Assembly (NCBI RefSeq): GCF_022430545.2
Contig: NZ_CP092488.2
Location: 1,736,001-1,800,000 of the forward strand
DNA length: 64,000 bases
Reading direction: 5' to 3'
Origin: Mycobacterium paraterrae
Lineage (GTDB): Bacteria; Actinomycetota; Actinomycetes; Mycobacteriales; Mycobacteriaceae
Shown: one piece after another, positions 35,828 to 42,870 of the stretch
How positions within the stretch are numbered: the first letter of the stretch is position 1
How the letters are laid out: each line of letters starts with the position of its first letter
The notes under the pieces: generated by a model
Told to the model about the DNA's origin: nothing
The model's input: the letters and a program-made list of their open reading frames with translations, nothing else
Database searches by the model: none
Program-made: the position numbers and the translations under genes

Positions 35828-36984
35828 CCTCGGTTCTCGATCTCGACGCCGAATCGCTCACGGAACGGGCGGAATTCGTCGTGCAGCGCGTCGAGATTCT
35901 CACCGATGTCGACCAGCAGCTGCGTCGAGTACCGGAATTTGCCGTGCCGGTCGCCGCGGTTCTCGGCGAGGTAGCGCCGCATGGCGTCGCCGGCCGGTGC
36001 GGTGAGTTCGCGTCCGCTGAACGCGTAGTAACGCCGAACGGTGTCAACCTGATCGGCGACAATGTCGCTGTAGCGGACGTGCAGGATCCGCGGGTCGTCG
36101 ACCATCGGGTTGCTCATCGTGTTCGCGACCCCGGCGCGGGTCAACTCGAGGTGCATCTTGGCCAGGGCGTGCAGATCGACCGTCCCGACCATGCCGTCGG
36201 CGATGTCGGCCATCATCATCGTGCGCGACGCGGCGACCTGGACCGGGTCGCGATGCAGCCAGACCAGGGTTGCGTCGGGATAGGCGTCGAACATCTCCGT
36301 GAGCCGGAAGCCGTGAAAACCCTTGAGCACCCAGTACTTTGGCGGGCGGCGATATTGCAGTTGCTGCAGCATGTCCTTGTGCAGCCGGTACTGGGCTGCC
36401 GCATCGGTGGCAAGCCCGCCGACCAGCGACTGCATCGGAACCCGCCACCACGCCGTCGGCGTCATCACCCGAAAATCGAAGGCCCAGGTGCGTTCGTCTT
36501 CGGGCAGGCCGTCGCCAAGCATGTCGTTGTAGGGATGACTGCGCAGCCACTTGGGCATCTTGGCGTTGATCTCCCGCCAGTCGTCGTCGGCGCGCGCCCG
36601 TCGCGGATCGTCGCCGTCGGTCAGCCCGGGCGGCGGCGATGGATACATTACTTCCCAAAACCGCAGCGCCCGGGCGGCCGGGTCGACGGACATCAGCGCG
36701 TGCATCAGCGTTGTCCCCGAACGTGGTTCACCGGTGACGAACATCGGCGCGTCGATCACCTCGTCGGCGATCGGATAGCGGTTGCGGTCTTCGAGGAACT
36801 CCAGCCGCGAGGTCAGCAACCACCTGCACACCTCCGCGGCCGCGGCGCTACCGGCGGCGTCCAACCCGAGTCGGTTGAGATGGTCGACGGCCTCCGCGAA
36901 GCGCTCCGGCAAAGTGGGGTCGCCGTAGTCGCTCAGGCCGGTCTCGGCCGTCGCGGTGGCCAGCAGCTCAGCAGCGTCCAGCAT
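35824..36984 (-). CDS. Sulfotransferase family protein
   Basis: The 386-residue PAPS-dependent sulfotransferase-like protein has 5'-phosphosulfate loop FVTGEPRSGTTLMHALM (near residue 90) and the 3'-phosphate-binding region LVWLHRDPVQVAASRTMM. It belongs to the long mycobacterial Stf type with an N-terminal helical extension. It should sulfate a small molecule or lipid. ATG 36984 shares a base with the stop of the upstream LLM gene (TGATG), which decides the start against 37002. Confidence 0.9.
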   Translation of the reverse strand: MLDAAELLATATAETGLSDYGDPTLPERFAEAVDHLNRLGLDAAGSAAAAEVCRWLLTSRLEFLEDRNRYPIADEVIDAPMFVTGEPRSGTTLMHALMSVDPAARALRFWEVMYPSPPPGLTDGDDPRRARADDDWREINAKMPKWLRSHPYNDMLGDGLPEDERTWAFDFRVMTPTAWWRVPMQSLVGGLATDAAAQYRLHKDMLQQLQYRRPPKYWVLKGFHGFRLTEMFDAYPDATLVWLHRDPVQVAASRTMMMADIADGMVGTVDLHALAKMHLELTRAGVANTMSNPMVDDPRILHVRYSDIVADQVDTVRRYYAFSGRELTAPAGDAMRRYLAENRGDRHGKFRYSTQLLVDIGENLDALHDEFRPFRERFGVEIENRG

Positions 36985-38111
36985 CACCGAACGTCTCCGC
37001 ACAACGTCAGCAATTCGTCTTCGGCGGCAACGACATTCGCCGCCGAGGAGGCGGCGTGCGCGAGACCGGCCATCGCGCTGTAGTCCAGGATCTTGGGAAC
37101 CCGCAGCCCGGCGTCGACAAACGCCTTGATTGTCGCGGCGACCTGCTTCGGCGTGCCGTGCGGCACCAGGGCCAGCAGCATTTCCGGCTGCACCTTCGCC
37201 AAAAACTCGACGATCCGGTCGCGGGTCAGCACTGCGGGGTCGATGTCCTGAAAGCCGCGCCAGCCCGGGCCCATGGGATGTTCGAACCCGAAGTCGCGCA
37301 ACGTCTCCGCCGACACCTGCAGCAGGAAAGCCTTGACCAACGGTGCCTGCAGGACGTCACCCAGCGCGGCCTCGTCCTCGCCGATCAAGCAGACCTGAAT
37401 GAAGCACGGCGTGATCGCCATCGGATCACGGCCGGACCGCTCGGCAGAAACGCGAACAGCGGAGAGCATGTCTGCGTATTGCTCGGGCGTCCAGGCGCCG
37501 GCCGGCCACCAGCCGTCGGCGTAGCGGCCGGCGATGTCGAGCATCCGCGGACCGCTCGCCCCGATCCAGATCGGCGGCGGCGCGCCGTCGTAGGGCTCGG
37601 TGTCCAGGCGGGCGTGGTGTAGCCGGTAGAACTGTCCCTCGAAATCGACCGGGCCGTCGGTGTCCCACAGCAACCGGATCACGCGCAGCGCCTCCTCGAA
37701 ACGGGCGACAGGCCGGGCGAAGTCGAACCCGTAGGGCAGCGTGTTCTCGCTCTCGCCGCTGCCCAGTCCCAGGACGAACCGCCCACCCGCGATGTGATCG
37801 ATGGTCAGGGCGGTCTGGGCCAGCATCGCCGGGTGGCGACGCACGGTGTCAACGACTGCGGAGACCAGCGGCACGTCCTGGGTCAGCGCCGCGGCGGCGG
37901 CTGCCACCGCCAGCCCGTCCAGATGGCGATGCGGCGACGGAGAAGCGGTTGCCAGATCGGTGAATTCGGGTGTCCAGATGGAGTCCGGCCAGAAGCTGAC
38001 CATGTGATCGGGCAGCCAGATCGAGTGATAGCGACCGTTGTCCAGGTCGCCGAGTCGCGACAGATCCAGCGGCAGGGTGGTCCGCAGGAATGCGGCGGGC
38101 TGAACCTTCAT
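36984..38111 (-). CDS. LLM-class F420-dependent oxidoreductase
   Basis: The 375-residue luciferase-like protein starts with SIWLPDHMVSFWPDSIWTPEF. DHIAGGRFVLGLGSGESENTLPYGFDF comes next, then PPPIWIGASGPRMLDIAGRYADGWWPAGAWTPEQYADML, a pattern of F420-dependent hydride-transfer enzymes such as MSMEG-type dehydrogenases and methylene-H4MPT reductase-like proteins. It is the first gene of the eight-gene series and so probably the promoter-proximal one. About 185 bp separate it from the ino1 terminator. Confidence 0.88.
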   Translation of the reverse strand: MKVQPAAFLRTTLPLDLSRLGDLDNGRYHSIWLPDHMVSFWPDSIWTPEFTDLATASPSPHRHLDGLAVAAAAAALTQDVPLVSAVVDTVRRHPAMLAQTALTIDHIAGGRFVLGLGSGESENTLPYGFDFARPVARFEEALRVIRLLWDTDGPVDFEGQFYRLHHARLDTEPYDGAPPPIWIGASGPRMLDIAGRYADGWWPAGAWTPEQYADMLSAVRVSAERSGRDPMAITPCFIQVCLIGEDEAALGDVLQAPLVKAFLLQVSAETLRDFGFEHPMGPGWRGFQDIDPAVLTRDRIVEFLAKVQPEMLLALVPHGTPKQVAATIKAFVDAGLRVPKILDYSAMAGLAHAASSAANVVAAEDELLTLCGDVR

Positions 38112-38296
38112 CGAGACATGATGCTAAGCACTCGCACAGCAGCGCGTCGGTGAAACGCCACATCCGCGACGACGGTCGCTGTGCCCGCCTCGCAGCGACA
38201 ACTGCCCGTGCCGTCGCCGATCGTGGCCGCATTGTCGCTCGAAGGCGGGCACACTGGCTCCCGTCCGGCGCTCGTGGCGGAGGAGACCAAAAGCGA

Positions 38297-38329
38297 AACG
38301 GCCCGCCACCGGCAAGGTGACGGGCCGTT
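38297..38329 (-). terminator. Rho-independent terminator of ino1
   Basis: AACGGCCCG (38297-38305) pairs perfectly with CGGGCCGTT (38321-38329), and an inner CACC/GGTG stem leaves a 5-nt loop. On the minus strand it is followed by TTTCGCTTTT. It begins 11 bp after the ino1 stop. Confidence 0.85.
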
Positions 38330-38339
38330 CGCACGAGGA

Positions 38340-39437
38340 CTAGCCCTCGATGATGAACTCTTCGAGCTGCGCGCGAGCGATGTCGTCGGGCAGCTGCTGC
38401 GGCGGGCTCTTCATCAGGTACGCCGACGCCGGGATAACCGGTCCGCCGATGCCGCGATCCTTGGCGATCTTGGCGGCACGCACCGCGTCGATGATGACGC
38501 CGGCCGAGTTCGGCGAATCCCACACCTCGAGCTTGTATTCCAGGTTCAGCGGAACGTCACCGAAGGCGCGGCCCTCGAGACGGACGTAAGCCCACTTGCG
38601 GTCGTCGAGCCAGCCGACGTGGTCGGACGGGCCGATGTGGACGTCTTTGGTCTTGAACTCGCGCTGCACGTTCGACGTGACGGCCTGAGTCTTCGAGATC
38701 TTCTTGGACTCCAGGCGCTCGCGCTCGAGCATGTTCAGGAAGTCCATGTTGCCGCCGACGTTGAGCTGCATCGTGCGGTCGAGCTGCACGCCGCGGTCCT
38801 CGAACAGCTTGGCCATTACGCGGTGGGTGATCGTCGCACCGACCTGGCTCTTGATGTCGTCACCGACGATCGGCACGCCGGCGTCGGTGAACTTCTTGGC
38901 CCACACCGGGTCGGACGCGATGAACACCGGCAGCGCGTTGACGAATGCCACACCGGCGTCGATCGCGCACTGGGCGTAGAACTTGTCGGCCTCTTCCGAC
39001 CCCACCGGCAGGTAGGACACCAGCACGTCGGCCCTAGCCTCGCGCAGCGCCGCGACCACGTCGACCGCCTCGACGTCGGATACCTCGATGGTGTCGGCGT
39101 AGTACTTGCCGATGCCGTCGAGCGTCGGACCGCGCTGCACCGTCACGTTGGTCGGCGGCACGTCGGCGATCTTGATGGTGTTGTTCTCCGACGCGAAGAT
39201 CGCCTCGGACAGGTCGAAGCCGACCTTCTTGGCGTCCACGTCGAACGCGGCGACGAACTTCACGTCGCGCACGTGGTACTGCCCGAACTTCACGTGCATC
39301 AAGCCGGGGACGGTGCTGCTCTCGTCGGCGTCGTAGTAGTACTGGACGCCCTGAACCAGCGAGGACGCGCAGTTCCCGACGCCGACGATGGCGACGCGGA
39401 CCTCGGTGGACGCCTGCGGCGCGTTCTGCTCACTCAT
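38340..39437 (-). CDS. ino1: Myo-inositol-1-phosphate synthase
   Basis: The 365-residue NAD+ enzyme converts glucose 6-phosphate to inositol 1-phosphate, feeding phosphatidylinositol, mannosides and mycothiol. It has NAD-binding VAIVGVGNCASSLVQG (residues ~12-27), DVLVSYLPVGSEEADKFYAQ and the catalytic core GDDIKSQVGATITHR. AAGGAG lies 8 nt before the ATG. It lies 53 bp downstream of the PadR gene on the same strand, as in M. tuberculosis, and is closed by a strong terminator. Confidence 0.97.
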   Translation of the reverse strand: MSEQNAPQASTEVRVAIVGVGNCASSLVQGVQYYYDADESSTVPGLMHVKFGQYHVRDVKFVAAFDVDAKKVGFDLSEAIFASENNTIKIADVPPTNVTVQRGPTLDGIGKYYADTIEVSDVEAVDVVAALREARADVLVSYLPVGSEEADKFYAQCAIDAGVAFVNALPVFIASDPVWAKKFTDAGVPIVGDDIKSQVGATITHRVMAKLFEDRGVQLDRTMQLNVGGNMDFLNMLERERLESKKISKTQAVTSNVQREFKTKDVHIGPSDHVGWLDDRKWAYVRLEGRAFGDVPLNLEYKLEVWDSPNSAGVIIDAVRAAKIAKDRGIGGPVIPASAYLMKSPPQQLPDDIARAQLEEFIIEG

Positions 39438-39490
39438 ACGGCGTTCTCCTTAACTTTCCTTGAGGGGGATTACTGGGACTCGCAGGGGCT

Positions 39491-40033
39491 TCACGCTTGC
39501 TCGGCGCTACGTTGCGCTACGCGTTCGGCCGCGATCAGCTCGTTGAGCCAATTGACTTCACGCTCGCTGGACTCCAGCCCGAGTTGATGCAGCTGGCGGG
39601 TATAGCGGTCCAGTGAGCTACTGGCCCGCGCAATGGCTTCACGCAGACCTTCTCGACGTTCTTCCACCTGGCGGCGACGGCCCTCCAGGATGCGCATCCG
39701 CGCCTCGGCTGGCGTGCGATTGAAAAATGCCAGGTGCACGCCGAACCCGTCGTCGGTGTAGTTGTGCGGCCCGGTGTCCGCCACCAGTTCGCTGAAGCGC
39801 TGCCGGCCCGCGTCGGTCATCTCGTAGACCCGCCGTGCACGCCGCACCGGCGTGCCGGCCGGCGCGGCGTTTTCGGCGATCAGTCCGTCGGCCTGCATCC
39901 GGCGCAGCGCGGGATACAGCGACCCGTAGGAGAAGGCCCGAAACGCCCCGAGCAATCCGGTCAGCCGTTTCCGCAGCTCGTAGCCGTGCATCGGTGACTC
40001 GAGCAGAAGTCCCAGGATGGCGAGCTCCAGCAT
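39491..40033 (-). CDS. PadR family transcriptional regulator (Rv0047c-like)
   Basis: The 180-residue protein has a PadR winged helix: LELAILGLLLESPMHGYELRKRLTG...FSYGSLYPALRRMQADGLI (residues 1-60). A long helical C-terminal domain for dimerisation (VEERREGLREAIARASSSLDRYTRQLHQLGLE) follows. AAAGGAGGTGA sits 6 nt upstream of ATG 40033, so this start is preferred over the TTG at 40036. It probably regulates itself and the downstream ino1; a 13-bp palindrome lies in its promoter region. Confidence 0.93.
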   Translation of the reverse strand: MLELAILGLLLESPMHGYELRKRLTGLLGAFRAFSYGSLYPALRRMQADGLIAENAAPAGTPVRRARRVYEMTDAGRQRFSELVADTGPHNYTDDGFGVHLAFFNRTPAEARMRILEGRRRQVEERREGLREAIARASSSLDRYTRQLHQLGLESSEREVNWLNELIAAERVAQRSAEQA

Positions 40034-40098
40034 CAAGTCACCTCCTTTGCTCGTCTGAGTGCGGCGCTGCTATGTCGACCAACAGTCTCGCGCAATAG

Positions 40099-40111
40099 TA
40101 TCGGCCCGATA
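40099..40111. promoter_or_regulatory. Candidate operator in the padR/ssuD divergent promoter
   Basis: TATCGG-C-CCGATA is a perfect 13-bp inverted repeat 66 bp upstream of the PadR start and 137 bp upstream of ssuD, followed by AT-rich TATATTC. It could be an operator for the PadR protein. It does not show the ATGT-8-ACAT form of classical PadR sites. Confidence 0.35.
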
Positions 40112-40247
40112 TATTCGGCGCTACTTCGGGAATCCAGCTCCCGTTCTCGCTGCGTTCAACCGCTGGTCGCCGGGCTGCCAACCGGCTTGCAATCAGCGTG
40201 GTTGCAAGCCTGTCGGTATCCGGTCCGGCGGGGCATAACCAGACAAC

Positions 40248-41435
40248 GTGTCGATTCACTTGCACTGGTTCCTACCGACTTACGGGGACTCCCGCGACCT
40301 GATCGCCGGCGGGCATGGCAGCAGCATGCGCGGCGACCGGCCGGCCGACCTGAAGTACCTCGTTCAGCTCGCCCAGGCGGCCGAGATCAACGGCTTCGAG
40401 GCGGTCCTGACCCCGACCGGCCTGTGGTGCGAGGACGCCTGGCTGACCACGGCGATGCTGATCGGCAACACCGAGTCGCTGAAGTACCTGGTGGCGTTTC
40501 GTCCCGGCTTGATCAGCCCGACGCTGGCCGCGCAGATGTCGGCCACCTTTCAATGGCAGTCGCGGGGCCGGCTGCTGCTCAACGTCGTCACCGGCGGCGA
40601 GAGCGCCGAGCAACGCGCCTTCGGTGACTTCCTGGACAAGCGGGACCGCTACGCGCGCTGCGGCGAGTTCCTCGACATCGTCCGTCGACTGTGGACCGCC
40701 GATGAGCCGGTCACCGTCAACGGCACGCACCTTCAGGTCGAGCAAGCGTCGCTGGCCCGCCGCCCCGACCCGCTGCCCGGTGTGTTCTTCGGCGGATCGT
40801 CGCCGGAAGCCGGCCAGGTCGCGGCCGCCTACGCCGATACCTATCTCACCTGGGGTGAGCGTCCCGAACAGGTCAAGGAAAAGCTGGACTGGATCCGCGG
40901 GCTGGCCGCGGCGCAAGGCCGGACGCTGAGCTACGGCATTCGGTTGCACGTCATCTCTCGCGACACCAGCGAGCAGGCGTGGGCCGAGGCCGAGCGGCTG
41001 CTGGGAGCGCTGAGCCCCGAGACGGTCGCCGCCGCTCAGCAGTCATTGGCCCGCTCCGAGTCGGTCGGCCAGCGCCGGATGCGTCAATTGCACGGCGGTG
41101 GAGAGGAATACGCGGGCGGCGCCGATGCTCGGCGGCTGGAGATCTACCCCAACCTGTGGTCGGGCGTCGGGCTGGTCCGCGGCGGCGCTGGCACGGCCCT
41201 GGTCGGGTCGCATGCCGAAGTCGCCGACCGGATCGCCGAGTACGCCCACCTGGGACTGGACCACTTCATCCTGTCCGGCTATCCGCACCTGGAAGAGGCC
41301 TACATCTTCGGCGAGGGAGTGCGCCCGATCCTCGTCGAGCGGGGTTTGCTTGATGACACGAACCGCCTTGATCGGGCCGCCGAGCCGGTGCGCACGGCCT
41401 TCCTGCCCAGGGTGGGCGGGGTCAGCGCGTCGTAG
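40248..41435 (+). CDS. ssuD: FMNH2-dependent alkanesulfonate monooxygenase SsuD-like
   Basis: The 395-residue LLM-class protein of the SsuD/NtaA type cleaves alkanesulfonates to aldehyde and sulfite using reduced FMN. Family motifs are HWFLPTYGDSRDLIAGGH at the N-terminus, LKYLVAFRPGLISPTLAAQMSATF, LLLNVVTGGESAEQRAFGDFLDKRDRYARCGEF, and PGVFFGGSSPEAGQVAA. Full length for the family. No ssuABC or ssuE gene lies beside it, so the substrate may differ. GTG start; no strong Shine-Dalgarno. Confidence 0.88.
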   Translation: MSIHLHWFLPTYGDSRDLIAGGHGSSMRGDRPADLKYLVQLAQAAEINGFEAVLTPTGLWCEDAWLTTAMLIGNTESLKYLVAFRPGLISPTLAAQMSATFQWQSRGRLLLNVVTGGESAEQRAFGDFLDKRDRYARCGEFLDIVRRLWTADEPVTVNGTHLQVEQASLARRPDPLPGVFFGGSSPEAGQVAAAYADTYLTWGERPEQVKEKLDWIRGLAAAQGRTLSYGIRLHVISRDTSEQAWAEAERLLGALSPETVAAAQQSLARSESVGQRRMRQLHGGGEEYAGGADARRLEIYPNLWSGVGLVRGGAGTALVGSHAEVADRIAEYAHLGLDHFILSGYPHLEEAYIFGEGVRPILVERGLLDDTNRLDRAAEPVRTAFLPRVGGVSAS

Positions 41436-41438
41436 TCG

Positions 41439-42341
41439 CTACGACAAGTCCACCCGCTTGATCGTGCCGTCGCCGCCGAACATGATCATGCCGCTGCCGT
41501 AATCGCTGGAGACGTGCAGCGACAGCGACAAGGCTCCCGGCGTGACGGGCCGCGGGGCGGGTTCGATGATCAGGTAGCTGCTCTTCACCTCGTCCCGCTT
41601 GATGTGCAGCGTGTCGGGGGCGCCACGCATGATGCCCACCGCGGTCGGGATGTCGAACGCGCTGAGGTCCACCGGGTCTGCCGCGTCGGCGCTGCTCTTG
41701 GCCTCGTTCGTCGGGTCGTCCCAGCCGCCGCGGTAGTCCGAATCCAGTATCCGCCGGTCGTCGGCGGGGTCTGGGCGGTCGAAGGAGGCGTACGTCGGAT
41801 ACACGACCAGTCGGTAGCCGACGACATTTCCGAACCGTTTGCGCGCCTGCTCGATCAGGCCGGTAAGTCCGCCCACGGAATGCAGCTGGGTGGGCGGTCT
41901 CAGCACCACCGGCGCCACCCCGTCCGGCTTGGCGCCGGGATCCGAGGCGACCTCGAACGGCGAAGTGGTATCGCCGTAGATGCCCCAACCGATTCCGATC
42001 CCGGCCAGCAGGCCCGCGGACAATGTGATCGCCAGGGTAGAGAGTCCGGCACGTCGGATCCGTGCACCAAAGCGGCCGGTCAGCCCGCCGTGTCCGTCGG
42101 CGGATTGGAGTGCCGGCCCTGGGCCGCCGTCGGACTGCAGATCTTCGACGAGCCGCCGCAGGTCTCCCAACGTGACTGCGTTGGTGGCCGCGCCCACCCG
42201 CTCGCGGTGCTCTTCCATCGACAGCTCGCCGCTGCTGAGGGCGTCGTCCAGGAGCCGGCAGGCTTCCTGCCGGTCAGCGTCCCGCGCACGGGTCCCCGAG
42301 GTGACGCCGCGAGCGGCGGGCGCTCCAAGCCACTTAGCCAC
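41439..42341 (-). CDS. DUF1707 membrane protein (Rv0048c-like)
   Basis: The 300-residue protein has an N-terminal DUF1707 domain: RARDADRQEACRLLDDALSSGELSMEEHRERVGAATNAVTLGDLRRLVEDL (residues ~17-68). One transmembrane helix (LSTLAITLSAGLLAGIGIGWGIYG) and an extracytoplasmic domain of ~185 residues follow. Function unknown. Convergent with ssuD (stops 4 bp apart) and divergent from the DUF5318 gene, as in M. tuberculosis. Confidence 0.88.
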   Translation of the reverse strand: MAKWLGAPAARGVTSGTRARDADRQEACRLLDDALSSGELSMEEHRERVGAATNAVTLGDLRRLVEDLQSDGGPGPALQSADGHGGLTGRFGARIRRAGLSTLAITLSAGLLAGIGIGWGIYGDTTSPFEVASDPGAKPDGVAPVVLRPPTQLHSVGGLTGLIEQARKRFGNVVGYRLVVYPTYASFDRPDPADDRRILDSDYRGGWDDPTNEAKSSADAADPVDLSAFDIPTAVGIMRGAPDTLHIKRDEVKSSYLIIEPAPRPVTPGALSLSLHVSSDYGSGMIMFGGDGTIKRVDLS

Positions 42342-42422
42342 GCGCTGATCCTAGAGCCGAGGTCAGCGCTTCGTGGCCGGGAAACGTGACCGACCTACCT
42401 CTCCGCACCGCCCGAGCGGACG

Positions 42423-42428
42423 TACTCT
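42423..42428 (+). promoter_or_regulatory. Candidate -10 element for the DUF5318-ponA1 operon
   Basis: TACTCT lies 7 nt before GTG 42436 with no Shine-Dalgarno between them, consistent with a leaderless operon mRNA that would also carry ponA1. Confidence 0.4.
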
Positions 42429-42435
42429 GGTCATC

Positions 42436-42870
42436 GTGCGGTTGCAGCGACAGGTGGTGGATTACGCCCTTCGGCGGCGCTCGCTGCTCGCCGAGGTCTA
42501 TTCCGGCCGCACGGGTGTCACCGAAGTGTGTGACGCCAACCCCTATCTACTGCGGGCCGCGAAATTCCACGGCAAGGTCAGCTCGGTGATGTGCCCGATC
42601 TGCCGCAAGGAGCAGCTGACGCTGGTGTCGTGGGTCTTCGGCGACCACCTCGGCGCGGTCTCGGGGTCTGCGCGGACTGCCGAAGAGTTGGTGTTGCTAG
42701 CCTCCCGGTTCGAAGAGTTCTCCGTACATGTGGTGGAGGTATGCCGAACCTGCAGCTGGAATCACTTGGTCAAGTCGTATGTGCTCGGCGCGACACCGGC
42801 GGCGCGTCCGCCGCGCAAGTCACGCGGCACCCGGACGGCGCGCGACGGCGCCCGCACGGCAAGTGAATAA
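42436..42870 (+). CDS. DUF5318 zinc-ribbon-like protein (Rv0049-like)
   Basis: The 144-residue soluble protein has two CxxC pairs (CPICRK near residue 53 and CRTCSW near 102), likely forming a zinc site, and a basic C-terminus. It matches Rv0049 in place and length. GTG 42436 is chosen because it follows a TANNNT box and starts the conserved block VRLQRQVVDYAL; the frame is open to 42373. The stop TAA overlaps the ponA1 start region, giving tight coupling. Role unknown, possibly linked to cell-wall growth through ponA1. Confidence 0.85.
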   Translation: MRLQRQVVDYALRRRSLLAEVYSGRTGVTEVCDANPYLLRAAKFHGKVSSVMCPICRKEQLTLVSWVFGDHLGAVSGSARTAEELVLLASRFEEFSVHVVEVCRTCSWNHLVKSYVLGATPAARPPRKSRGTRTARDGARTASE

